Shown here piece by piece: positions 12,968-21,672 of a stretch of DNA of 64,000 nucleotides (position 1 is the first letter of the stretch; every line of letters starts with the position of its first letter). The DNA lies in contig NZ_CP139781.1 of NCBI RefSeq assembly GCF_019679435.2, positions 5,576,001-5,640,000 on the forward strand, read 5' to 3'. Both the position numbers and the translations under genes were made by a program. The stretch comes from Actomonas aquatica. Lineage in GTDB: Bacteria > Verrucomicrobiota > Verrucomicrobiia > Opitutales > Opitutaceae. The notes under the pieces are model-generated. The model did no database searches. It was not told where the DNA came from and saw only the letters and a program-made list of their open reading frames with translations.

Positions 12968-15283
12968 ATGCCAGCCCGCAACCTAACGATCGAATACAAC
13001 GATAAGATTGTCCGCCAGTTCATGATCGCGTCCGTCATTTGGGGCGCCGTCGGAATGTTGGTGGGCGTGCTTATCGCCTCTCAGCTGAACTTCTTTCAGC
13101 TCAACTTCAGCACGTCTTTCCTGACGTTTGGCCGCCTGCGCCCGCTGCACACCAACGCGGTGATCTTCGCGCTGGTGGGCAACATGATGTTCGCCGGCAT
13201 CTACTACTCGACCCAGCGTCTGGTGAAGGCGCGGCTGGCGAGTGACTTCCTCTCCCGACTGCACTTCTGGGGCTGGCAGGCCATCATTGCGAGTGCGGCG
13301 GTGACGCTGCCCCTGGGTCTCACCCGCGGCAAGGAATACGCCGAGCTGATCTGGCCGATCAACATCGCCGTCGCCCTCATCTGGGTCGTCTTTGCGATCA
13401 ACTTCTTCTGGACGCTGGCTCGACGCAATGAGCCCAGCCTCTACGTCGCGATCTGGTTCTACATCGCGACGATCATCACGGTCGCGATGCTCTACATCGT
13501 GAACCACTTGTCCTGGCCGACGAGCTGGACGCACAGCTACGGCGTCTTCGCCGGCGTGCAGGACGGTCTGGTGCAATGGTGGTATGGTCACAACGCGGTG
13601 GCGTTCTTCCTCACCACGCCGATTCTCGGTATCATGTATTACTTCCTGCCGAAAGCGGCGGGACGACCGGTCTACTCCTACCGTCTGTCGGTCATTCACT
13701 TCTGGTCGCTGGTCTTTGTCTACATCTGGGCCGGACCTCACCATCTCCTCAACACCGCGCTGCCCAACTGGCTGCAGATGCTCGGCATGACCTTCTCGCT
13801 GATGCTGTGGGCGCCGTCCTGGGGTGGCATGCTCAACGGCCTGTTCACGCTGCGTGGCGCGTGGAACAAGCTGCGCACCGATCCGGTGATCAAGTTCTTC
13901 GCCGCCGGTGTCACCTTCTACGGTATGTCGACCTTTGAGGGCCCGTTGCTCTCGATCAAGTCGGTCAACGCGCTCGGTCACTACTCCGACTGGATCATCG
14001 GTCACGTGCACGCCGGAGCGCTGGGCTGGAACGGCTTCATGGCCGCGGGTATGTTCTACTTCCTCGCGCCGAAACTCTGGAGCAAGAAGCTCCACTCCGA
14101 ATCCCTCGCCAACCTCCACTTCTGGTTGGGTCTCACGGGCATTCTGCTCTACGTCGCCGCGATGTGGACCTCGGGCATCACCCAGGGTCTCATGCTCAAC
14201 TCGACCACCGAGGGAGGCACGCTGCTCACGTATCCGAACTTCCTCGACACGCTCAACACCATCCGCCCTCTGATGCTCCTGCGTGTGGTCGGTGGCTTCC
14301 TCTACCTCACCGGTTGGTTCATCATGGCCTACAACCTGTGGCGCACGATTGCCGGTTCGCAGGCGGTCAACGGCACGGTCAACGTGGTGGTGGAAGACGA
14401 CGCGCATGCGCACGAAGCCCGTCCGCTGGGTGCGGTTGTCACCTTCCTCAACCCGCCGGTGATCTTCTCCGGTCTCGGCACCGTCTTCGCCTGCGTGTGG
14501 ATGTTTGGTGGTCCGGTGCTCCAGATTGTGGGCATCTTCGGCACCGCCGCTTCCGTCATCATGGCTTGGATACACTTCGAGTCGAAGGGCAAGCGCTGGG
14601 CCGTGTGGTATGATCGCCTGCTGGTGAGCGCCGCGCCGTTCACCGTGCTCACCCTCATCGCGGTGGCCATCGGTGGTCTGGTGCAGATCATCCCCGGCAT
14701 CGTCGCCCACCAGGCGGCCAACGTCGAAGACCGTCTCCAAAAGGTCTATACGCCGCTCGAGCTGGCGGGTCGCGACATCTACGTCTCGGAAGGCTGCTAC
14801 AACTGCCACTCCCAGATGATCCGCACCCTCGTGCCGGACGTCCTGCGCTACGGCGACTACAGCCGCCTCGGTGAATCGATTTACGACCGTCCCTACCAGT
14901 GGGGTTCCCGCCGCACCGGTCCGGATCTCGCTCGCGTCGGCAGCAAGTATCCCAACTCCTGGCACTACCGCCACATGGAGGATCCGCGCCAGATCTCCGC
15001 CGGCTCCAACATGCCGCCGTATCCGTGGTTGCTGGAGAACGACATCGATGTGGCGGCGCTGCCGTCGAAGATCGCCGTCCAGCGCAAGCTCGGCGTGCCC
15101 TTCGAGGAAATGACCGATGCAGAGATTCAGGCCAAGGTGGACGCCCAAGCGGCCGAGATCGTGGAGAACCTCAAGGGTGAGGGCATCTACGTCGCACCGG
15201 AGAAGCAGATCGTGGCCTTGATCTCCTACCTGCAAAAGCTGGGTGACTACCAAGAGGTCACCCCGCATACCGCGAGCCGCTGA
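12968..15283 (+). CDS. ccoNO: cbb3-type cytochrome c oxidase, fused subunits I and II (CcoNO)
   Basis: The catalytic core of the high-affinity terminal oxidase, 771 aa. The N-terminal CcoN part (about residues 1-480) has twelve or so membrane helices with heme/copper ligand motifs such as LRPLHTNAVIF, WYGHNAVAFF and GHVHAGALGWNG. The C-terminal CcoO part carries a monoheme site CYNCH (Cys610, Cys613, His614) with downstream Met ligand region SNMPPYPW. Separate ccoN and ccoO genes are the norm; this single-chain form is known from Bacteroidota and Verrucomicrobiota. It reduces O2 to water and conserves energy at low oxygen. It is followed by ccoQ and ccoP in the same operon. Confidence 0.97.
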   Translation: MPARNLTIEYNDKIVRQFMIASVIWGAVGMLVGVLIASQLNFFQLNFSTSFLTFGRLRPLHTNAVIFALVGNMMFAGIYYSTQRLVKARLASDFLSRLHFWGWQAIIASAAVTLPLGLTRGKEYAELIWPINIAVALIWVVFAINFFWTLARRNEPSLYVAIWFYIATIITVAMLYIVNHLSWPTSWTHSYGVFAGVQDGLVQWWYGHNAVAFFLTTPILGIMYYFLPKAAGRPVYSYRLSVIHFWSLVFVYIWAGPHHLLNTALPNWLQMLGMTFSLMLWAPSWGGMLNGLFTLRGAWNKLRTDPVIKFFAAGVTFYGMSTFEGPLLSIKSVNALGHYSDWIIGHVHAGALGWNGFMAAGMFYFLAPKLWSKKLHSESLANLHFWLGLTGILLYVAAMWTSGITQGLMLNSTTEGGTLLTYPNFLDTLNTIRPLMLLRVVGGFLYLTGWFIMAYNLWRTIAGSQAVNGTVNVVVEDDAHAHEARPLGAVVTFLNPPVIFSGLGTVFACVWMFGGPVLQIVGIFGTAASVIMAWIHFESKGKRWAVWYDRLLVSAAPFTVLTLIAVAIGGLVQIIPGIVAHQAANVEDRLQKVYTPLELAGRDIYVSEGCYNCHSQMIRTLVPDVLRYGDYSRLGESIYDRPYQWGSRRTGPDLARVGSKYPNSWHYRHMEDPRQISAGSNMPPYPWLLENDIDVAALPSKIAVQRKLGVPFEEMTDAEIQAKVDAQAAEIVENLKGEGIYVAPEKQIVALISYLQKLGDYQEVTPHTASR

Positions 15284-15323
15284 ACGGCGTCGAACGATCG
15301 TTAACCCTTAACCTGATGTTCTC

Positions 15324-15509
15324 ATGTTCCGACGCCTCTTAATCGAAGACTGGACCGCGATCTTCACGATCATCGCGTTCATCACGGCCCTCTCGGTCTA
15401 CGCGACAATCTTCTACCGCACGGTGCGCATGCGCCGTTCCCGGGCCGACGAGTTGGCCCACCTTCCCTTCGAAGACGAAACCACTGCTACCCCTTCCAGC
15501 CATGAGTGA
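15324..15509 (+). CDS. ccoQ: cbb3 oxidase CcoQ-like small subunit
   Basis: A 61 aa protein with a single membrane helix (about residues 10-30, IFTIIAFITALSVYATIFY) and a short charged tail (RADELAHLPFEDE). CcoQ stabilises the cbb3 complex, and such small subunits sit between ccoO and ccoP. It lies 40 bp after ccoNO and overlaps ccoP by 8 bp, suggesting translational coupling. Confidence 0.85.
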   Translation: MFRRLLIEDWTAIFTIIAFITALSVYATIFYRTVRMRRSRADELAHLPFEDETTATPSSHE

Positions 15510-16056
15510 TTCCGAGAAATACATTCCGCCCGAAGAGGGCAGCATCCGCGAGCACGTCTACGACGGCATCGAGGAGTTCAACAAACGGCTGCCCAACTGG
15601 TGGCTGTTCACCCTCTACATCGCCATCGTGTTTTGGGTCGGTTATTGGTTCTACTACGCTCAGTCGGGCATTCCGATGAGCGATGGAGACAAGATCGATG
15701 CCGAGATCGCCCGCATCCAGGCGGCCAAGCTCTCGACGGATCTCACGATCGATGATCCGAGCCTGTGGGCCATGAGCCAGAACCCGACCTTCATCGCCAA
15801 CGGCAAGGCAACCTACGACTCGCTCTGCGTGGCCTGCCACTTGCCGAGCCTCCGTGGCAAAGGTGAGAATCCCGCCGCCATCGGACCGGACCTCACCGAT
15901 GATGAGTGGATTCACGGCAGTGCGCCGACCAACCTCTTCCACACGGTGGAGAACGGTGTCGCCACGGCCGGCATGCCCGCCTGGGGCCCGGTGCTGGGCA
16001 CCGAAAAAACCGCCGAAGTGGTGGCTTACGTGCTGAGCCACCATCAGGCTCCCTGA
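15502..16056 (+). CDS. ccoP: cbb3 oxidase cytochrome c subunit CcoP, single-heme form
   Basis: A membrane-anchored cytochrome c of 184 aa that delivers electrons to the cbb3 core. The N-terminal segment RLPNWWLFTLYIAIVF (about 30-45) is the typical CcoP anchor, followed by a single class I heme domain with CVACH (Cys109, Cys112, His113) and a GMPAWG methionine-ligand motif. Canonical CcoP has two CxxCH sites and about 280-300 aa; here only one is present, with no sign of frameshift. A strong terminator follows the stop, so ccoG onward may be a separate or attenuated unit. Confidence 0.94.
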   Translation: MSDSEKYIPPEEGSIREHVYDGIEEFNKRLPNWWLFTLYIAIVFWVGYWFYYAQSGIPMSDGDKIDAEIARIQAAKLSTDLTIDDPSLWAMSQNPTFIANGKATYDSLCVACHLPSLRGKGENPAAIGPDLTDDEWIHGSAPTNLFHTVENGVATAGMPAWGPVLGTEKTAEVVAYVLSHHQAP

Positions 16057-16069
16057 CCGTTTCCGAGTT

Positions 16070-16100
16070 AAAACCGCGGGCCGACCCAGCCCGCGGTTTT
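16070..16100 (+). terminator. Rho-independent terminator after ccoP
   Basis: A perfect 12-bp stem, AAAACCGCGGGC (16070-16081) and GCCCGCGGTTTT (16089-16100), with a 7-nt loop, followed by CTCCTTTTTT. It lies 13 bp after the ccoP stop and 35 bp before ccoG, so it should reduce or stop transcription between the structural and assembly genes. Confidence 0.9.
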
Positions 16101-16135
16101 CTCCTTTTTTCCTTCCTCCCCGGACCATTTTACCC

Positions 16136-17542
16136 ATGTCCACTGCACCCAAACCCAACATCGATTCGGTTACCACGATCCGTGACGACGGCTCGCGGTT
16201 CTTTTTGCATCCCGCGGATGTGAAAGGCTTCTTCACCCGCCACCGACGCTGGACGGGCTTGGTGCTCATCGCCATCTACCTGTCGCTGCCGTGGATCAAC
16301 ATCGGCGGACACCCGGCGGTGTTCCTCGATATCGCGGGGCGGCGCTTCCATCTCTTCGGCCTTGTTTTGGCCTTCCAAGATGCGTGGTTGCTTTTCTTTG
16401 CAATTACTGGACTGGGCTTCTCGCTCTTCTTCATCACCGCGCTGTTTGGGCGTTTGTGGTGTGGCTGGGCTTGTCCGCAGACGGTGTTCCTGGAGCACGT
16501 CTACCGCCGCATTGAGCGTTGGATCGAGGGCGACGCCGTGCAGCGCCGCAAGTTGGATGCCGCGCCGTGGGACAGCGCCAAGGCGACCAAACGCATCGGC
16601 AAGCAGGTCGCGTTCATCGTCGTTTCGTTGATCATCTCCCACCTCTTCCTCGCCTACTACGTGTCGATTCCGGAGCTGTGGAGCATGATGCACCAATCGC
16701 CGTGGGAGCATTGGAGCGCGTTCCTCTTCGTCTTCATTTTCTCCGGGATCATCTACTTCAACTTCGCGTGGTTCCGGGAGCAGCTCTGCATCGTGATCTG
16801 CCCCTACGGTCGCCTGCAGTCGGCCCTTACTGACGACAACACGATGGTGATCGGCTACGACGCCAAGCGCGGTGAACCGCGTGGCAAACCCGCCCAGTCC
16901 GGGGTGGGGGATTGTATCGATTGCAATCGCTGCGTGCAGGTCTGCCCGACGGGCATCGACATCCGCCAAGGCTTGCAGCTCGAGTGCATCGGCTGTGCGG
17001 CCTGTATCGACGCCTGTGACTCGGTGATGACCAAACTCAAGCGTCCCACCGGCCTCGTGCGTTACGACTCACTGGAGGGCTTGGAGGGCCGCAAGACCAA
17101 GTGGCTGCGTCCGCGCACGATTCTCTATTCGCTGCTCCTGCTGGCGGGCGCGAGTGTCGCCACCTACGCGATCTCGACGGTGCGTCCGGCCAGCTTCCTG
17201 GTCACCCGCATGACGGGCGCTCCCTACATCGTGAGCGACGAAGCGGTGCGCAACCAGTTCCTCGTGCGCGTGGTCAACAAGCAGGACGTATCGCAGACCT
17301 TCCGCATCGCGCTGCCGGATCTGCCGGAGACGGTGGACCGCTCGGGTTTCACCGGCTCTCTCGAACTGGGTCCGCTGGGCGAGCAAGTGGTGCCGCTGGT
17401 GCTGCAAGTGCCGCGCGACGAGTATAATGGGCGTTTCCACATCCAGGTCATCCTGTATGGCAACGGTGACGCCTACGAGTTGGAGCGACAGATTGAGTTT
17501 GTGGGCCCGGATCCGCGTCTTTTGAAAGACGACGCGCAATGA
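16136..17542 (+). CDS. ccoG: cbb3 oxidase accessory iron-sulfur protein CcoG
   Basis: A polytopic membrane protein with ferredoxin-type centres (468 aa), of the FixG/RdxA family, implicated in reducing Cu(II) for cbb3 maturation. Several N-terminal membrane helices carry WCGWACPQTVF, a central dicluster region has CIDCNRCVQVCP and CIGCAACIDACD for two 4Fe-4S clusters (about residues 260-300), and the C-terminal part after a last helix is an Ig-like periplasmic domain. The stop overlaps the next small gene by 4 bp (ATGA). Confidence 0.96.
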   Translation: MSTAPKPNIDSVTTIRDDGSRFFLHPADVKGFFTRHRRWTGLVLIAIYLSLPWINIGGHPAVFLDIAGRRFHLFGLVLAFQDAWLLFFAITGLGFSLFFITALFGRLWCGWACPQTVFLEHVYRRIERWIEGDAVQRRKLDAAPWDSAKATKRIGKQVAFIVVSLIISHLFLAYYVSIPELWSMMHQSPWEHWSAFLFVFIFSGIIYFNFAWFREQLCIVICPYGRLQSALTDDNTMVIGYDAKRGEPRGKPAQSGVGDCIDCNRCVQVCPTGIDIRQGLQLECIGCAACIDACDSVMTKLKRPTGLVRYDSLEGLEGRKTKWLRPRTILYSLLLLAGASVATYAISTVRPASFLVTRMTGAPYIVSDEAVRNQFLVRVVNKQDVSQTFRIALPDLPETVDRSGFTGSLELGPLGEQVVPLVLQVPRDEYNGRFHIQVILYGNGDAYELERQIEFVGPDPRLLKDDAQ

Positions 17543-17703
17543 GTGCTACCTCTCCAGAAAAAGACTCCGGTTCAGCCAAATCGCTCTGGATCGGCGTGGG
17601 CCTGCTCTTCGGCCTCCTGGCGGTGGCGTGGGTGACGCTGTTCACCCTCGCTTCCAAAAATCCGGTCGAAACCGTCCCGTTGGAGAATCGCTCCGCACCC
17701 TGA
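17539..17703 (+). CDS. Small membrane protein in the FixH/CcoH position
   Basis: A 54 aa reading frame starting at ATG 17539, whose start overlaps the ccoG stop by 4 bp. It encodes MSATSPEKDSGSAKS, a single membrane helix (about residues 16-41, LWIGVGLLFGLLAVAWVTLF) and a short C-terminal tail ending at TGA 17701-17703. CcoH/FixH is normally encoded between ccoG and ccoI, begins with one membrane helix and is about 150-170 aa; this could be a minimal version or a lineage-specific small subunit. The tight overlap and clean helix support a real gene. Function is inferred from position only. Confidence 0.72.
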   Translation: MSATSPEKDSGSAKSLWIGVGLLFGLLAVAWVTLFTLASKNPVETVPLENRSAP

Positions 17704-17721
17704 GTTTTACCCGCTCCCGTC

Positions 17722-18417
17722 ATGGATCTTGCCGCCATCAACACTCCGACCGCCGCGCTGCTGGCCGGGCTCGTCACCAGCCTGCACTGTGCCGGCATGT
17801 GTGGCCCGCTCGCCTGCATGCTGGGCCCGGCGCGGGGTGAGCGGGTGGACGCCACCACGGTGAACACGATCTATCACGTGTCACGACTCGCCGGATACAC
17901 TACGCTCGGCATCGTGGCCGGCGGCATCGGCATGGTGCCGCGCGCCTTCTTCAACGAAGAGGTGGTGCGGTGGCTGCCGTGGCTGTTGGTGGTGTTTTTC
18001 CTCTTGGTGGCGCTGCGACTGGATCATCGCCTGCCGCGCCTGGTGTGGCTGTCACGCTGGTCGCTGAAGATTCAGGCCAAGCTGCGCACCAAACCGCGCA
18101 CGCAGGTCGCGGCCGCGATGGGGTTGCTCACGCCGCTGCTGCCCTGCGGTCCCTTGTATTTCCTCGTCACGCTGGCGGCCATCTCCGGATCGGCGCTGCG
18201 CGGGGCGGAGTTCATGTTGGCCTTTGGCATCGGCACGGTGCCGATGCTCTGGCTCGCCCAAACCCAATTCAGCTGGCTGCGGCGCAAACTCTCTCCGGTC
18301 GCGTTGGCGCGTTTCCAGACGGTCCTCGCGATGGTCGCGGCGGCAGTCATCAGCTGGCGGCTGCGCACCACGCTCGGTTTCGACGGACCGTCGGTGGATA
18401 ATTTCCTATGTCACTAA
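17722..18417 (+). CDS. Sulfite exporter TauE/SafE-family (UreH-like) membrane protein
   Basis: A 231 aa protein with about six membrane helices and the hallmark TSLHCAGMCGPLA near residue 20 and LLTPLLPCGPLYFLV in the middle, both typical of the UreH-2/SafE-like family found in cbb3 assembly clusters. A role in copper handling for the oxidase is often suggested for this family; the cysteine motifs fit metal transfer. It lies 18 bp after the CcoH-like gene, and its end overlaps ccoI by 10 bp. Substrate is not established by sequence. Confidence 0.88.
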   Translation: MDLAAINTPTAALLAGLVTSLHCAGMCGPLACMLGPARGERVDATTVNTIYHVSRLAGYTTLGIVAGGIGMVPRAFFNEEVVRWLPWLLVVFFLLVALRLDHRLPRLVWLSRWSLKIQAKLRTKPRTQVAAAMGLLTPLLPCGPLYFLVTLAAISGSALRGAEFMLAFGIGTVPMLWLAQTQFSWLRRKLSPVALARFQTVLAMVAAAVISWRLRTTLGFDGPSVDNFLCH

Positions 18418-20810
18418 ACGGCGAGGGTTCGGCGTCGCCGACCTCCCGACCCGTGGCTCGCAAAGCGGGCGCGGCGGAGGCGGCCTGCAAACACTGTGGT
18501 TCGCCTTCGCCGGCGGGCAGTGAGTTCTGCTGCTCGGGTTGCGCTTACGTGTATCGCATGATCCACGAGCAGGGGCTCGATGCGTATTACCAGATCAAGG
18601 ACGACGTCACCGTCCCGGCCGATGCCGCGCTGGGGCAGTCGCGCGACTACAGCTGGCTCTCCAGTCTGCAGGCCGAAGCCGAGGCTCAGGTCGCGGAGAG
18701 TGGCCGCATGCCGCGGCTGCAGTTGTCGGTCCAGGGTCTTTCCTGCGCGGGCTGCGTGTGGTTGATCGAACGCGTCTTCAGCAAGCAGGCGGGCGCGGGG
18801 CGCATCGAGATCAACGCCCAGACCGGGCAGGTGCGGCTGAGTTGGCGCACCGACACGAATCCGGCTTTTGACGCGGCGGATTTCGCGGCGACCTTGCAGC
18901 GTTTTAACTACCTGCTCGGCCCGGCCGGCACCGATGGCGCGTCGAGCGGCGAGAGTCGGGATCTGGCCAAGCGCATCGGGTTGTGCGGCGCGTTCGCGAT
19001 GAACGTGATGCTGTTCACCCTGCCGGCCTACTTCGGTATGGAGGCGAGCTTCACCTATGCCGGCCTGTTCAACACGCTTTCGCTCGGCTTCGGCACGCTC
19101 AGTCTATTGGCGGGGGGCGGTTACTTCCTCACCCGCGCGGTGCGGGCTTTGCGCGAGGGTGTGATGCACATCGATCTGCCCATCGCGGTGGGTATCTTGG
19201 GGGCGTATCTGGGCTCGTTCTACGGTTGGGTGACCGGGCAGGAAGCCTACACCTATTTCGACTTTGTGGCGGGGTTCATCCTGCTGATGTTGGTCGGCCG
19301 CTGGGCCCAGGTGGCGGCGGTGGAGCGTAATCAGCGCCGGCTGCTGCAACAGCAACCCACGCCGCCGCGGTTGCGGGTTTACGGCGATGATGGCGCGGTG
19401 AAGGAGCTGCGACCGGACGAACTGAAAACGGGCCAGACCTTTGGCGTCGGCATGGGGCAAACCGTGCCCGTCGAAGCCAAACTCGCGACGGCCGAAGCCG
19501 ACCTCAATCTGGCCTGGATCAACGGCGAAGCCGAGCCGCGGGTCTTCCGGGCGGGGCAGACCGTGCCAGCCGGGGCGCAGAACGTTGGTCGCGGCGAAGT
19601 GCGCCTCACGGCCACGCAGGATTGGGCGCAGTCGATGCTGTCCGAGCTGCTGGAGCCGGTGGAGCGCAAGAACGAAGGCGAGCGCCTCATCGAGCGCGTG
19701 ATCCAGGGTTACCTCATCGCGATCTTCGTCATCGCCACCCTTGCCGGCTTGGGCTGGTGGTGGGCGACCGGCGACGGTCTGCATGCCGGCGCCATCGTGA
19801 CGGCGGTGCTGGTGGTGTCGTGTCCGTGCGCGCTGGGCTTGGCGTTCCCTTTGGCCGACGAGATGGCGACGGTCGCGCTGCGCAAACGCGGGATGTTTGT
19901 GCGCGCGGGTGACCTGTGGGGACGCCTGCAATACGTGCGCAAAGTGGTTTTCGACAAGACGGGCACGCTAACCCTAGAGAATCCGGTGCTGGTGGAGCGG
20001 GAGGCGCTGGATCGGCTCTCGCGGAATGCGCGGGCGGCCCTGCATGCGCTGGTGCGGGACAATCCGCACCCGGTGAGCCGTGCGCTCATGGAAGCGCTGG
20101 TGGCGGGCGATTTGCCGCCGGCGATGGAAGGACAAATCACCGAGACGGTGGGGCAGGGCGTGAGCCTCGGAGAGTGGTCGCTCGGTCGCGCGGGTTGGCG
20201 CGATAGCGGAGCGGCCGACGGCGCGACAGTGCTCACGCGCAACGGTGAGGTGATGGCGCGGCTGCATTTTCGGGACGAAGCGCGGCGCGACGCGACGGTG
20301 GAGATTCAGCGTCTGCGTGAGCGTGGTTTGGACACCTTTATTTTGTCGGGTGACGAGACGTCCAAGGTCGCAGCAATGGCACGTGAGTTGGGCCTGCCGC
20401 CCGACAACGCCTACGGCAACCAGAGCCCGCAGGCCAAGGCCGCCTGGTTGCTTGAACATGGCGCGCAGGACGCGCTCATGTTGGGCGACGGAGCCAACGA
20501 TAGCCTCGCTTTTGACGCGGCGCGTTGCCGCGGCACACCGGTGATTCACCGCGGTGTGTTGGCCGAGAAGGCCGACTTTTATTATCTCGGTCAGGGACTC
20601 GGCGGTTTGCGTGCTTTGTTTGAAGTCAATGACGTGCGCCGCCGCACTCACTGGGTGCTGCTGGTCTTCATGATCGCCTACAACGTCACGGCGGTCGGCC
20701 TGGCGGTGACGGGGCACATGAACCCGCTGTTTGCGGCCGTGCTGATGCCACTCAGTTCGCTGGCTACGTTGGTGATCGTCGGCATCGGAATGCGGCGAGC
20801 GTGGCATTGA
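18408..20810 (+). CDS. ccoI: Copper-translocating P-type ATPase CcoI
   Basis: An 800 aa P1B-type ATPase that moves copper for cbb3 assembly. In order: an N-terminal zinc-ribbon-like region (CKHCGSP, FCCSGCAYV), a heavy-metal domain with CAGCVW, membrane helices with the ion-binding SCPCALGLAFPLADE, the phosphorylation site VVFDKTGTLT, and the hinge motif LGDGANDSLAF. The N-terminal Cys4-type region plus HMA is typical of CcoI/FixI rather than of general CopA. Translational coupling with the upstream SafE-like gene is likely from the 10-bp overlap. It ends the cbb3 locus, 64 bp before the corrinoid operon. Confidence 0.95.
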   Translation: MSLNGEGSASPTSRPVARKAGAAEAACKHCGSPSPAGSEFCCSGCAYVYRMIHEQGLDAYYQIKDDVTVPADAALGQSRDYSWLSSLQAEAEAQVAESGRMPRLQLSVQGLSCAGCVWLIERVFSKQAGAGRIEINAQTGQVRLSWRTDTNPAFDAADFAATLQRFNYLLGPAGTDGASSGESRDLAKRIGLCGAFAMNVMLFTLPAYFGMEASFTYAGLFNTLSLGFGTLSLLAGGGYFLTRAVRALREGVMHIDLPIAVGILGAYLGSFYGWVTGQEAYTYFDFVAGFILLMLVGRWAQVAAVERNQRRLLQQQPTPPRLRVYGDDGAVKELRPDELKTGQTFGVGMGQTVPVEAKLATAEADLNLAWINGEAEPRVFRAGQTVPAGAQNVGRGEVRLTATQDWAQSMLSELLEPVERKNEGERLIERVIQGYLIAIFVIATLAGLGWWWATGDGLHAGAIVTAVLVVSCPCALGLAFPLADEMATVALRKRGMFVRAGDLWGRLQYVRKVVFDKTGTLTLENPVLVEREALDRLSRNARAALHALVRDNPHPVSRALMEALVAGDLPPAMEGQITETVGQGVSLGEWSLGRAGWRDSGAADGATVLTRNGEVMARLHFRDEARRDATVEIQRLRERGLDTFILSGDETSKVAAMARELGLPPDNAYGNQSPQAKAAWLLEHGAQDALMLGDGANDSLAFDAARCRGTPVIHRGVLAEKADFYYLGQGLGGLRALFEVNDVRRRTHWVLLVFMIAYNVTAVGLAVTGHMNPLFAAVLMPLSSLATLVIVGIGMRRAWH

Positions 20811-20874
20811 GGTCGTCTTCGACGTCGACACCGCCGCGTCGGTGCGGCAAACTCGGGGCACCCCCGAAGACGTC

Positions 20875-21672
20875 ATGGAAACCCTCTACTCCGGCTGTGA
20901 AATATCATCGGCTTTTGCCGGCACGCGTTGGCTCGCGGTGATCGCCTGCGCGGTCTTGGCCGAGGAGGTCAAACAGCTCCTGGCCGAGCGACCGGAACAC
21001 CTCACCGACCTCGTTGTATTGCCTCAACGACTACACGAGGAGCCTCGGCGTTTGCGGCGCGAACTGCAGGCGGCGATCGATCAGGTGGAGCGAAAACCGG
21101 CCACCAAAGTCATCGCGCTGGTCTATGGGTTGTGCAGCCGGGGCGTGGAGGATTTGCGGCATGAGCGGTGTCCGCTGGTGCTGGCCCGGGCGCATGATTG
21201 CGTGACGCTTTTTCTTGGCAGCAAGGAGCGCTACGCCCGCGAACAGAGCGATCAGCCGGGCACCTATTGGTATACGCCCGGCTGGATCGAAAGCGGGGCG
21301 CCGCCCGGGCCGGGGCGCACTGCACGGCTGCGGGCAGAGTATGCGGAGAAGTTTGATCCGGAGACGGTCGAAGACCTCATGGAAATGGAGGCGGCCGGCA
21401 TGGCGCACTACGCGCGCGCCGCCTACGTCGATCTCGGCTTGCAGCCGGAGGCCACGGCGTGGGGCCCGGCCTATACCAAAAGTTGTGCCGCGTGTTTGGG
21501 CTGGAGTTTTGAGCGGTTGGAAGGGGATCCACAGCTGCTGCGTGACTTGTTGCACGGAGGGTGGGACGAAGAACGTTTTTTAATCGTGCCGCCGGGCTAC
21601 AGCGTGCGCCTGTCGCCGGACGAGCGGGTGGTGCGGGCCGAACCGGCGACGGACGGAAAGGGTGGGGCGTGA
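20875..21672 (+). CDS. DUF1638 domain protein, first gene of the corrinoid operon
   Basis: A 265 aa predicted cytosolic protein matching the DUF1638 pattern: an N-terminal LAVIACAVLAEEV, a central YGLCSRGVEDL and RAHDCVTLFLGSKERY, and PGTYWYTPGWIE. The function of this family is unknown; it is often seen with corrinoid methyltransferase genes in anaerobes. ATG 20875 (METLYSGCE) was chosen; an in-frame ATG at 20842 would add 11 residues. Its TGA is overlapped by the GTG start of the next gene (GTGA), and it lies 64 bp after ccoI. Several conserved-looking Cys and His residues could bind metal or a corrinoid. Confidence 0.86.
   Translation: METLYSGCEISSAFAGTRWLAVIACAVLAEEVKQLLAERPEHLTDLVVLPQRLHEEPRRLRRELQAAIDQVERKPATKVIALVYGLCSRGVEDLRHERCPLVLARAHDCVTLFLGSKERYAREQSDQPGTYWYTPGWIESGAPPGPGRTARLRAEYAEKFDPETVEDLMEMEAAGMAHYARAAYVDLGLQPEATAWGPAYTKSCAACLGWSFERLEGDPQLLRDLLHGGWDEERFLIVPPGYSVRLSPDERVVRAEPATDGKGGA

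Noticed and set aside
12983..15268. 761 aa open frame on the minus strand opposite ccoNO
   Set aside because: Antisense shadow of a multi-helix oxidase subunit; no recognisable domain, His/Arg/Glu-biased composition.
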